A stretch of DNA of 22,698 nt from Cryomorphaceae bacterium (lineage in GTDB: Bacteria > Bacteroidota > Bacteroidia > Flavobacteriales > BACL11): the NCBI GenBank assembly GCA_014384505.1, contig JACNFT010000089.1, forward strand, positions 1-22,698, given 5' to 3'. The notes beneath the pieces were generated by a model that saw only the letters and a list, made by a program, of their open reading frames with translations, was not told the origin of the DNA and did not search any database. Shown here piece by piece: positions 1-8,107 of the stretch. Each line of letters opens with the position of its first letter. The first letter of the stretch is position 1. Position numbers and translations under genes: made by a program.

Positions 1-603
1 CCTGATAGGTTTTGTATAATACCCTGAAATATCAGCAGCTATTGATTGTCCTGCAACTGTAGGGATTCCTCCTGCTGATTGCCCTCCTGTCAAATTAGAA
101 TAAATATATCTTCCAGAAATAGCCAAAGAAAAATTATCTGAAAGTTTACGAGAATAGGAAGTTCCTAAAGCAAACTCACTTGGTTTATATTGCCCAATCG
201 TAGTTCCCAAAATATCAGTAAAAGTAATATCTCCTAAGGAAAAATATCGTAATTCCAGACCAATAGCTTCATTATCATTTAATTTTCGGTAACCCGCTAA
301 ATACGATAAGTTAATATCTGGAACAAGTGCTCTAAGCCATGGCACATAAGACATAGAAAAACCCATATCATCTTCAACAAAAGCCAATTTTGCAGGATTC
401 CAATGTATTGAATTTGCATCCGGAGTAGTAGCCACACCAACATCACCCATAGCTCCTGCTTTTGAATCAGGTGAAATTAGTAAAAATGGAACAGCAGTTG
501 TAATTGTATTTAAACCTCCTGTTAAATCATCATAAGATGGATCCTGAGCAAAAACATTAAAGACTACAGATAGTGCACAAATTATTCCTATTATTTTCTT
601 CAT
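1..603 (-). CDS. porV: PorV, T9SS outer-membrane protein (C-terminal part beyond window)
   Basis: PorV (LptO) is an outer-membrane beta-barrel of the type IX secretion system; it carries cargo from the translocon to PorU and is needed for processing of most CTD proteins. The reading frame begins at an ATG at 603 and is open to the left edge, giving 201 residues, about half of the usual length for the family. Residues 1-19 form a signal peptide (MKKIIGIICALSVVFNVFA, cut before QDP). The mature start has the family pattern: a GGLNTI stretch, SPDSKAGAMGDVGVA near residue 45 and the HWNPAKLAF motif near residue 67. The gene runs in the same direction as porU, 56 bases upstream of it, which is the known porU-porV pairing. 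It has its own -7 promoter element at 621-628. The identification rests on these motifs and on the neighbour. Confidence 0.93.
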   Translation of the reverse strand, partial: MKKIIGIICALSVVFNVFAQDPSYDDLTGGLNTITTAVPFLLISPDSKAGAMGDVGVATTPDANSIHWNPAKLAFVEDDMGFSMSYVPWLRALVPDINLSYLAGYRKLNDNEAIGLELRYFSLGDITFTDILGTTIGQYKPSEFALGTSYSRKLSDNFSLAISGRYIYSNLTGGQSAGGIPTVAGQSIAADISGYYTKPIR

Positions 604-620
604 TTCTTAAATTTAGTTTG

Positions 621-628
621 CAAATATA
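621..628 (-). promoter_or_regulatory. Bacteroidota -7 element for porV
   Basis: On the minus strand the bases read TATATTTG, an exact match to the Bacteroidota -7 consensus TAnnTTTG. The element ends 17 bases before the porV ATG at 603, so the leader would be only about a dozen bases. No clear TTG -33 element sits at the expected spacing. It suggests porV can be transcribed independently of porU. Confidence 0.6.
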
Positions 629-659
629 CTTTTTTTTTATGTGGACTTGAACGAATCTA

Positions 660-3600
660 TTAGGGTAATAGTATAATCCTTATGGATTTTGATGTGAAAT
701 CCCCATCTGAACTACTCACTCCTAATTTTGCAATATACATTCCTGCACTTAATTTTCCGCCATATTCATCATCTCCATCCCATTTAATCGGACCAATTCT
801 ATACCCATTATCACTATAACTTTCTTCCTGCTTTTTAACTAAAGTTCCTGTTATAGAATAAATCTCTAGAATTACATCCAGATTCTGGTTCGGTTTATTG
901 TGTTGAAAATATATATCAGTAGAATTTGAAAAAGGATTAGGATAAGTATTATAATCAGAAATTGTAAATTCGTTCACATTAGAAACAACAAAAGTAATTG
1001 TCGCATCAGAAGAATTATTAAATACATCCCAAACCTTAAGCGTTAAGGTATGCTCCCCTTTTGCCAAATTATAGAATGGAAAACTAATGACGCCTCTAGT
1101 ATAATCATCCTTATTTGCTTCATAAAAATCATTCAACACATAAGGATTTGCAGTATTCCCATCCAAAACAGCAGTGATATCATGACCAATACCGTTTCCC
1201 ACAGTGTTAATTCCACTAAAATCAAAAATATCCGCCAATAAAACAGGATTCTCATCTGTTATACCTCCATCAGAGAAATTTCTTGTGTTCATGTACATCT
1301 TTAATTCTGCAGCTTCATAGTCATAAGTAATATCAGCAGCAGTACCTCCAATAACAAAACCCTCATCACTTCCAGCTGCATCTACTGGATCTTGATCATC
1401 AGAAACAGCATAATATGAAACTTTTCCTGCACCATAATTGTAAGCAATATCCTTTGGCACTACAAATGAAAAAGAAAAATTACCTTCAACAACTGAAGCA
1501 GCACCTTTATATAGTATATTATTTTGATCACGATATGGCATTGGTGTGCAAGATTCCTGGCCTAAAGTAGTTCTTATAATTTCTTTATCATAAACAGTGG
1601 GATATACAGTCCCATTAAAATCAGTAAGCACTCCATTTTCACCAATAACTTCACCCGTAATAGTTACTTCACCTAGTGCTTTTAGCGTATCTAAAACACT
1701 TGTGGTTTCTATTTCATATTCAGGATAAGCCAAACAAAGAGCAGGATCGCCTAACAAAGTAAAATTTCTATTATTTACTGAAGTACCACTTAATATTTTG
1801 GTTTGCTTAAATACATCTCCTAATCTAGGGAATTTACCATCAATCTTTTCAAATAAGGTTTTGATAAATTTAGTATTTAAATTATAATTTGGAGTAGCAA
1901 ACACCAATCTAGTTGTACTTAACAAAGCAATTGCACCTCCATTAGGATTTAATAAAACATATTCTCCAGCTGAAGTTTGTTCCGGATTATCAAAATAAGA
2001 AAATTTACAAGTAGCTGTCATAAATAAAGGCAATTTATTGCCATTATCCCAAGCATTAATTTGGTCTAACTCTAATATTCTTTCTGCAGTCCAACCTAAA
2101 GGCCCTCCATGACCCGTATAATTAATTAATAAGGCTCCTTTATCTACTCTATTATTTATAGCGTGATTAGTCGCTTCACTTCTAGGGCCTCCAGGTGTTG
2201 ATTCTTGTAAATAATTATCTAAATAAATCTTATTGATATTGATGTTTTTATAATTATCAGCCACAATATTTGCCAAACTATCGGCCTGCCACATATGCGT
2301 ATTTCCATCCTTTGCATCTCCATCATCAGCAATAAAAGTAATATCATTTCGCCAACTTCCAAATGATTCTTTTACATAATACTGTTCTACTTTATCCACT
2401 AACACATTTGCTTGTGAAAGAGTAGAGGCAGGAAACCTTCCAATTCCAATATCGACTAAATCATTATTAAATTCCCCCTCATTATCATCTAACAATCCAA
2501 AATAATCATCTGTAACATAAGAAAGTGTTGGATGAGTAGAATTTAGAGATTGATAGGTTGGAATAAAATTTGTATTATCAGCTACTCTATTTTTAGGATC
2601 ATAGGAGCCATCTCCAAAAAGCAAAACATATTTTAATTTTGAATTTTGTCTTTTATACAAAAATCTTAAAAAATCACGAATAGCACTTACATCTTGTACC
2701 CCTGAAGAGAACTCGTTATATATCTGTTGAGGCGTTACAATAACTGAAGAAATATCATCTTTTTCTTGATGAAAATCACCTAAACGTTCAGCAGGAACTA
2801 AAAAATTAGGATGAGAAACTATCACATACTCAATATCAATAGGTGTATTGTGTAAATTTTGATTAGCCACTTCACCTACAATAGTTGGAGTTAAGTAAGC
2901 ACTAGTGTTAAATGCAATATATTCATGCAATTCATTAATAGAATCATTAAAAGAAAGTTCATCAGTATTTATTGATGTTGACATTTCAACCACTGATGTT
3001 GGATCCGTTACATCCCAAACATTAATTCCGATATTAGCATTAGAAAGTTCAAAAGAAGCTATTTCATCCCCAAATGATGTTGCATCTCTAAATAACAAAG
3101 AATTGCCTGACATTTTTAATTTTCTTCTTGCGTTTATTTCTATATAATTCAACCATGACATTGCTCCATTATCAATTGAGCTGTACTCTATATCTACAGT
3201 AAGATTTGATGAAGAAGCTATATACTCAGAAGTCTTTGAAGAAGTTTTAGCATATTCTGTAGCGTAAGTTGAAACAATATTCTGAACTGAAATAGATTGT
3301 AAGGGATAAGAATTTACAGCTACTGAGAATACAGAGGGATTTAATGAACGAGCAGCAACAGCTGTTTTTACACTAACGGGGGAGGTTAAATCTAAATTAG
3401 GAAAACTAAAATCAAAAGATTGACTATTTTGAGTATCAAATCGTTCTCCAAACCATTCTTTTCCTGAAAGAATTAAATTTTCAAGTTCAAGCTCATGGAA
3501 GGAAAACGCATTAAAAGATGTTATCGTTTTAGTAGGATTTTGCAAAGCTTGTTTCTGTTCAATTCTTTTTCCATTTGACTGATTATCAGTTGTTAAAAAG

Positions 3601-4019
3601 TAATTTACTTCATCAGAAAATAGATGTGTATCATGTTTAAATAAACTTGTTTGAGCATCATATTTCCAAGTATGTGGAGATTGTCCATAAAACAAAATAT
3701 AATCTCCGTTTTCAAATACTCCATTATTGTTTAAATCATAAATATTTATGGCATTTTCAACTAAATCATTATGCCTAAAATCAGAGTTTAATTTTGGCAA
3801 CATTCCGCCTCCATTTCCATATAATTTTATACTTGAAATTTGCAAATTATTTACAGCAACACCTAAAGACAGTATACTAGAGTAATCCAACTTATAAATA
3901 CCTGATTTGTTAGTTGATATTTTAAACCATTTTCCCTCTGACAATACCGAGTTATATTGTCCGAATAAATTAACTGTAATAAGAACGTATAATAAAGTTA
4001 AAAATATTTGTTTTTTCAT
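660..4019 (-). CDS. porU: PorU, T9SS C-terminal signal peptidase (gingipain C25 family)
   Basis: PorU is the cell-surface cysteine protease that removes the C-terminal sorting domain of T9SS cargo and passes the cargo on for A-LPS attachment. I place the start at the ATG at 4019 (1119 residues) rather than the in-frame upstream start at 4064. The 4019 start directly opens a good signal peptide (MKKQIFLTLLYVLITVNLFG, then Q), and a promoter element sits just upstream of it. The C25 core is near residues 400-760. The catalytic His is H637 in NYTGHGG and the catalytic Cys is C671 in TATCKFSYF, 34 residues apart as expected in the family. The last roughly 100 residues carry a YPNPF motif and end in an immunoglobulin-like CTD (SAGMYIAKL), which PorU itself is known to retain. 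Length is normal for PorU. The gene is divergent from porP and upstream of porV. Confidence 0.95.
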   Translation of the reverse strand: MKKQIFLTLLYVLITVNLFGQYNSVLSEGKWFKISTNKSGIYKLDYSSILSLGVAVNNLQISSIKLYGNGGGMLPKLNSDFRHNDLVENAINIYDLNNNGVFENGDYILFYGQSPHTWKYDAQTSLFKHDTHLFSDEVNYFLTTDNQSNGKRIEQKQALQNPTKTITSFNAFSFHELELENLILSGKEWFGERFDTQNSQSFDFSFPNLDLTSPVSVKTAVAARSLNPSVFSVAVNSYPLQSISVQNIVSTYATEYAKTSSKTSEYIASSSNLTVDIEYSSIDNGAMSWLNYIEINARRKLKMSGNSLLFRDATSFGDEIASFELSNANIGINVWDVTDPTSVVEMSTSINTDELSFNDSINELHEYIAFNTSAYLTPTIVGEVANQNLHNTPIDIEYVIVSHPNFLVPAERLGDFHQEKDDISSVIVTPQQIYNEFSSGVQDVSAIRDFLRFLYKRQNSKLKYVLLFGDGSYDPKNRVADNTNFIPTYQSLNSTHPTLSYVTDDYFGLLDDNEGEFNNDLVDIGIGRFPASTLSQANVLVDKVEQYYVKESFGSWRNDITFIADDGDAKDGNTHMWQADSLANIVADNYKNININKIYLDNYLQESTPGGPRSEATNHAINNRVDKGALLINYTGHGGPLGWTAERILELDQINAWDNGNKLPLFMTATCKFSYFDNPEQTSAGEYVLLNPNGGAIALLSTTRLVFATPNYNLNTKFIKTLFEKIDGKFPRLGDVFKQTKILSGTSVNNRNFTLLGDPALCLAYPEYEIETTSVLDTLKALGEVTITGEVIGENGVLTDFNGTVYPTVYDKEIIRTTLGQESCTPMPYRDQNNILYKGAASVVEGNFSFSFVVPKDIAYNYGAGKVSYYAVSDDQDPVDAAGSDEGFVIGGTAADITYDYEAAELKMYMNTRNFSDGGITDENPVLLADIFDFSGINTVGNGIGHDITAVLDGNTANPYVLNDFYEANKDDYTRGVISFPFYNLAKGEHTLTLKVWDVFNNSSDATITFVVSNVNEFTISDYNTYPNPFSNSTDIYFQHNKPNQNLDVILEIYSITGTLVKKQEESYSDNGYRIGPIKWDGDDEYGGKLSAGMYIAKLGVSSSDGDFTSKSIRIILLP

Positions 4020-4024
4020 TGCTA

Positions 4025-4032
4025 CAAAGGTA
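4025..4032 (-). promoter_or_regulatory. -7 element of porU, near-leaderless
   Basis: The minus strand reads TACCTTTG, an exact TAnnTTTG match, and ends only five bases before the porU ATG at 4019. Since Bacteroidota transcription usually starts about 5-7 bases after this element, the porU mRNA would be leaderless or nearly so. It also argues against the longer in-frame start at 4064, which would lie upstream of the promoter. Confidence 0.6.
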
Positions 4033-4124
4033 TATATCATTTTATAAACAGAGGTAAAACGCAAAAAAAATATAATTATTATACAATTTCTTTATTAGTA
4101 AAAGTAGATAATAAATAATTTGTT

Positions 4125-4132
4125 TATTTTTG
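4125..4132 (+). promoter_or_regulatory. -7 element for porP/sprF-gldJ
   Basis: TATTTTTG matches TAnnTTTG exactly and lies 29 bases before the ATG at 4162, giving a leader of about 24 bases. No second match lies between porP and gldJ, so this element probably drives both genes. The 92 bases between it and the porU element are very AT-rich and hold no other site that I can support. Confidence 0.5.
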
Positions 4133-4161
4133 TGAAATTGAAATTAAGAAAAAACCCATTT

Positions 4162-5145
4162 ATGTTGAATAAATTTTCCAAGATTTTTATAGCGGTATCT
4201 GTTTGCCTTTTCATGAGCAATGAAGCAAGTGCACAAGATCCTGCTTTTAGCCAGTTCTATGCTAATCCATTATATTTAAATCCTGCATTCGCAGGAACAA
4301 ATGAATGTCCTAGAGTAAATTTAAATTATAGAGACCAGTGGCCTGGAATAGGAAGAACATACATTACTAATTCAGTTTCATACGATCAACATATTAGCGC
4401 TATTGGAGGTGGTTTAGGTATATTAGTCGCTCAAGACAGAGCTGGTGCAGGTAACCTTAACACAACACATGTTACCTTACAATATTCATATCGCCTAAAA
4501 ATTAACAACCAATTTGCAATGAAAGCTGGTTTTGAGGCTTCATATAGAATGATTAAGCTAGACTGGGGTAATCTAACATTTGGAGATATGATTGACAGTA
4601 AAAAGGGATTTGTATATAATACACAAGAAGATATTATTAATAATCCTACTACAAAAAGTTTTCCTGATTTTTCAGCAGGTCTTTTAGGATATTCTAAAAA
4701 TCTCTTTTTTGGTTTTGCAGCTCATCACATCACTCAACCAGATCAAGGTTTTATCAGTAATAGTGAATTACCAACTAAAATTACCGTACATGCAGGAGGA
4801 AATATTGTAATCAATGAATATAGTCATAATTCTTTCACTATTTCTCCTAACTTCCTCTACCAAAGTCAAGCGGACTTTCAGCAATTCAATTATGGAATTT
4901 ACGCAAAAAAAGGACCTGTAGTTGGAGGCCTTTGGGCTCGACATAGTTTAAAAAACATAGACTCATTTATTCTTATGATCGGACTAATCCAAGATTCTTT
5001 CAAATTTGGATATAGTTATGACATTACATTAAGTGATCTTAAAAATAGCAACACACTTGGTGCTCACGAATTGTCATTCACACTATATATGCCTTGTCGA
5101 TCAAAAGGAAAATCCTACAATACAATAAGTTGTCCTCAATTTTAG
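4162..5145 (+). CDS. porP: PorP/SprF family T9SS outer-membrane protein
   Basis: PorP/SprF proteins are outer-membrane barrels; PorP binds the PorK/N ring components of the T9SS, and SprF paralogues help deliver specific surface adhesins. The ATG at 4162 gives 327 residues and a signal peptide ending in SNEASAQ; an in-frame TTG at 4120 would add a poor N-terminus and overlap the promoter, so I reject it. The diagnostic family start follows the signal peptide: QDPAFSQFYANPLYLNPAFAGT, with LNYRDQWPGI a little later. The C-terminal half has the alternating pattern of membrane strands. The length is typical. It sits 37 bases before gldJ in the same direction, in the divergent space opposite porU. 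No large adhesin gene is adjacent, so this copy is more likely part of the secretion machine than a dedicated adhesin partner. Which of the two it is cannot be settled from sequence alone. Confidence 0.92.
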   Translation: MLNKFSKIFIAVSVCLFMSNEASAQDPAFSQFYANPLYLNPAFAGTNECPRVNLNYRDQWPGIGRTYITNSVSYDQHISAIGGGLGILVAQDRAGAGNLNTTHVTLQYSYRLKINNQFAMKAGFEASYRMIKLDWGNLTFGDMIDSKKGFVYNTQEDIINNPTTKSFPDFSAGLLGYSKNLFFGFAAHHITQPDQGFISNSELPTKITVHAGGNIVINEYSHNSFTISPNFLYQSQADFQQFNYGIYAKKGPVVGGLWARHSLKNIDSFILMIGLIQDSFKFGYSYDITLSDLKNSNTLGAHELSFTLYMPCRSKGKSYNTISCPQF

Positions 5146-5182
5146 TTAACATAAAAACAAATTAGTATTTTCAATAAAAAAT

Positions 5183-6787
5183 ATGAAAACAAACAAATTA
5201 ATTTTAGCAATAGGTAGCATTCTGATTTTAGCATCATGCTCAAGAAAGGAATCATCCACTACAGGATGGGAATATAATAACTCAAAGAATGGAGGATATG
5301 AAACCAACGAACGTTTTACGGAACAAGTAACTGGTCCTGGACTGACTTTTGTTGAGGGAGGGTCATTCACCATGGGAAGAGTAGAACAGGATGTTATGTA
5401 TGAATGGGATAATGTTCCAAGAAAACAAACTGTATCTTCTTTTTATTTAGATGTAACAGAGGTAAGAAATATTGATTATTTAGAGTATTTATTTTGGGTA
5501 AATCGAGTGTACGGTCAGTCATACCCTGAAGTATATAAAAAAGCATTGCCCGACACTTTGGTTTGGAGAGATAAATTAGGCTATAATGAGCCTTTTGTAA
5601 AACAGTACCTAAGGTATCCTGCCTATAAAAACTACCCAGTAGTTGGTGTTAGCTGGCAGCAAGCTACAGATTATTGTGCTTGGAGAACGGATAGAGTAAA
5701 TGAAAGAATTCTTATTGACAATGGAATTTTGCAAGAAGATATGGAACAAATGGATGATAATGTTTTTACAACTCAAGCATATTTAGCTGGGCAGTATGAA
5801 GGGATTATTAGAAGAAATCCAAGAAACTTAACTAATAAAAATTATGGAAGCGGAGAGGAATCAAGAATAATTAAAATGGAAGACGGTCTATTGCTTCCTA
5901 ACTATAGATTACCAACTGAAGTAGAGTGGGAGTTTGCAGCTCTAGGATATATAGGAAATACCCAAGAAGAAAACACTAACGAAAGAAAATTATATCCTTG
6001 GAATGGATCATCATTAAGAAATGGAAATCCTAAAAATCAAGGAGAAATTATGGCTAACTTCAAAAGAGGAAGAGGTGATAATATGGGTGTTGCTGGAAAC
6101 TTAAATGATAATGCTGATATTACTGCTCCCGTACGCTCATATTGGCCAAATGATTATGGATTGTATAATATGGCTGGTAATGTTTCAGAATGGGTAATGG
6201 ATGTATACAGACCTATAATAGAACAAACTACCGTATCTGACCACAGAAGCTTTAGAGGAAATGTTTATTTGACTCAAAAAACAGATGATGATGGATTTAT
6301 TGCTGAAAAAGATAGTTTAGGTAGAATTACTATGGTTCCTGTTGATGTTCAAGGAAATGCTTATAGAAGAAACTACAAGAAATCTGATAATATAAATTAT
6401 CTTAATGGAGATATAGAATCTCAAATGGGAATTGATTGGAACAATTTTCTTAATGAAAAAGAATCAGTTGATACTGCAAGAGTTCAAATTGACAAATGGA
6501 ATAGAACTGCATCTAAATATAAAGATGATGCACCTGAAGGAAATAGTAATGAAATGTACGCTTATGGAGAATCATCTTTAATAACCGATAGAACTCGAGT
6601 ATTCAAAGGAGGTTCTTGGAAAGACAGAGCTTATTGGTTAAATCCTGGTACAAGAAGATTTCTCGACCAAGACCAATCAACTGATGCTATTGGATTTAGA
6701 TGTGCTATGGATAGATTTGGCGCACCTATAAGTAGGGCTAAAGAAAATCAAAGAAGAGGTGCCGATTACAGTAAAAAAAGAAAATAA
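5183..6787 (+). CDS. gldJ: GldJ, gliding motility / T9SS lipoprotein with FGE-like fold
   Basis: GldJ is an outer-membrane lipoprotein required for gliding and T9SS function; it is a relative of GldK and of formylglycine-generating enzymes. The 534-residue product starts with a lipoprotein signal (LILASC, lipidated Cys at residue 19). The FGE/SUMF1-type domain spans about residues 51-515: GGSFTMG near 60, VGVSWQQATDYCAW near 155, YRLPTEVEWEFAALG near 241, YNMAGNVSEWV near 328 and FKGGSW near 475. In true FGE enzymes a Cys pair follows the GGSW motif; here the segment reads GGSWKDRAYWLNPGTRR with no Cys, so a structural role is expected. A stretch of about 120 residues lies between NVSEWV and FKGGSW. 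The tail is basic (DYSKKRK). I choose GldJ over GldK because of its place between porU and murF and its length. It is probably cotranscribed with porP. Confidence 0.93.
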   Translation: MKTNKLILAIGSILILASCSRKESSTTGWEYNNSKNGGYETNERFTEQVTGPGLTFVEGGSFTMGRVEQDVMYEWDNVPRKQTVSSFYLDVTEVRNIDYLEYLFWVNRVYGQSYPEVYKKALPDTLVWRDKLGYNEPFVKQYLRYPAYKNYPVVGVSWQQATDYCAWRTDRVNERILIDNGILQEDMEQMDDNVFTTQAYLAGQYEGIIRRNPRNLTNKNYGSGEESRIIKMEDGLLLPNYRLPTEVEWEFAALGYIGNTQEENTNERKLYPWNGSSLRNGNPKNQGEIMANFKRGRGDNMGVAGNLNDNADITAPVRSYWPNDYGLYNMAGNVSEWVMDVYRPIIEQTTVSDHRSFRGNVYLTQKTDDDGFIAEKDSLGRITMVPVDVQGNAYRRNYKKSDNINYLNGDIESQMGIDWNNFLNEKESVDTARVQIDKWNRTASKYKDDAPEGNSNEMYAYGESSLITDRTRVFKGGSWKDRAYWLNPGTRRFLDQDQSTDAIGFRCAMDRFGAPISRAKENQRRGADYSKKRK

Positions 6788-6810
6788 AATACATTTATAT
6801 ATTAATAACA

Positions 6811-6840
6811 GAGCCCCACTAAAAATGGGGTTTTATTTTT
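6811..6840 (+). terminator. Rho-independent terminator after gldJ
   Basis: A CCCCA arm (6814-6818) pairs with TGGGG (6826-6830) around a 7-base A-rich loop, extended by weaker G-T and A-T pairs, and is followed by TTTTATTTTT. It lies 23 bases after the gldJ stop and 10 bases before murF, so it ends the porP-gldJ transcript and leaves murF with separate or attenuated expression. Confidence 0.8.
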
Positions 6841-6849
6841 TATAATAAT

Positions 6850-8106
6850 ATGAATATTAAAGAAATATACGCGCTTTTCCAACAGCACTCTACTGTCTGT
6901 ACTGATAGTAGAAAAATTACGAATGGCGCTATATTTATTTCTTTGAGAGGAGAAAACTTTAACGGTAATAAATATGCTCTAAAAGCTATTCAAGATGGCT
7001 GTTCTTATGCTATAGTTGATGAAAAAGAATACGATATTCATCAAAATACAATTCTTGTTAATAATGCACTAAAAACCCTTCAGGACCTTGCTACGTATCA
7101 CAGGAATCAACTAAACATTCCTTTAATTGGGATTACAGGGACTAATGGGAAAACAACATCTAAAGAACTTATAAATGCCATTTTAAATAGTGAATTAAGT
7201 TGTTATGCAACCAAAGGAAATTTAAACAATCATATTGGCGTTCCTTTAAGTGTTTTGGAAATCAATAAAAAACATGAAATTGCTATAATTGAGATGGGAG
7301 CAAACCATCAAAAGGAAATTAAGTTCCTCTGTAATATTGCCCAACCAACCTTTGGAGTAATAACAAATATTGGCTCAGCTCACCTAGAAGGGTTTGGAAA
7401 TCTACAAGGCGTAATTGATACTAAAAAGGAATTATATGAATTCATTAACTACAATAAAGGTCATTTATTCGTAAACGCTGGAGATGAACTATTACTTAGC
7501 CTTTCTAAAGGAATATCACAAATAACATACGGAACATCAGGAGATATTTTTGGGCTAATTACTGACATAACACCATTACTTAGCATAAAATATAATAATG
7601 AAATAATTAACAGCCATCTTATTGGAGACTTTCAATTTGACAATATCTTATTAGCCATTTGTATCGGAAACTATTTTAATGTTTCCAACGAGAACATCAA
7701 AAAAAGTATTGAGAATTATATCCCCACAAATAATCGTTCACAGCTAGTTAAAACTAAAAAAAATACACTAATACTTGACGCATATAATGCAAACCCATCA
7801 AGTATGAAAGCTATGTTAAGTTCATTCGCAAATCAACAATACAAAAATAAACTTTGCATACTTGGCGACATGCTTGAATTAGGCGGAGAATCAAATAAGG
7901 AACATCTAGACATCATTAAATTAACAAATCAGCTAGAATTAGACTGCATATTTGTTGGAGAAATATTTCATTCCCTCACAAAGAATAGTTTTAAAAATAA
8001 ACAAGAGTTAGTAAAACATATACAAGGAAACAATATTCATAAAAGGACAATTCTACTTAAAGGCTCTAGAGGAATTGGTTTAGAACAATTAATTAAAAAC
8101 CTTTAA
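6850..8106 (+). CDS. murF: UDP-N-acetylmuramoyl-tripeptide--D-alanyl-D-alanine ligase
   Basis: MurF is the cytoplasmic ATP-dependent ligase that adds D-Ala-D-Ala to UDP-MurNAc-tripeptide, the last soluble step of peptidoglycan precursor synthesis. The 418 residues have the Mur ligase three-domain layout. An N-terminal substrate domain carries TDSRKI and GAIFISLRGENFNG (residues 18-40). The ATP P-loop GITGTNGKTTSKE has its Lys at residue 101. IIEMGANHQKEI follows, then TNIGSAHLEGFG. The C-terminal domain has LILDAYNANPSSM and CILGDMLELG. Those last motifs, DAYNANP and GDMLELG, separate MurF from MurC/D/E. Length is slightly short but normal. A murF gene right behind gldJ is a common arrangement in flavobacteria. 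Its stop codon is one base from the convergent stop of the Wzz-like gene. Confidence 0.97.
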   Translation: MNIKEIYALFQQHSTVCTDSRKITNGAIFISLRGENFNGNKYALKAIQDGCSYAIVDEKEYDIHQNTILVNNALKTLQDLATYHRNQLNIPLIGITGTNGKTTSKELINAILNSELSCYATKGNLNNHIGVPLSVLEINKKHEIAIIEMGANHQKEIKFLCNIAQPTFGVITNIGSAHLEGFGNLQGVIDTKKELYEFINYNKGHLFVNAGDELLLSLSKGISQITYGTSGDIFGLITDITPLLSIKYNNEIINSHLIGDFQFDNILLAICIGNYFNVSNENIKKSIENYIPTNNRSQLVKTKKNTLILDAYNANPSSMKAMLSSFANQQYKNKLCILGDMLELGGESNKEHLDIIKLTNQLELDCIFVGEIFHSLTKNSFKNKQELVKHIQGNNIHKRTILLKGSRGIGLEQLIKNL

Positions 8107-8107
8107 T

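Noticed and set aside
4020..4064. Longer N-terminus for PorU
   Set aside because: The extra 15 residues precede a perfect signal peptide and lie upstream of the -7 promoter element.
4120..4161. TTG start for the PorP/SprF protein
   Set aside because: It would overlap the promoter element and add a charged stretch before the signal peptide; the ATG at 4162 fits the family.
5183..6787. Reading gldJ as a sulfatase-modifying formylglycine-generating enzyme
   Set aside because: It is a lipoprotein without the active Cys pair, no sulfatase is near, and the porU/murF setting is that of gldJ.
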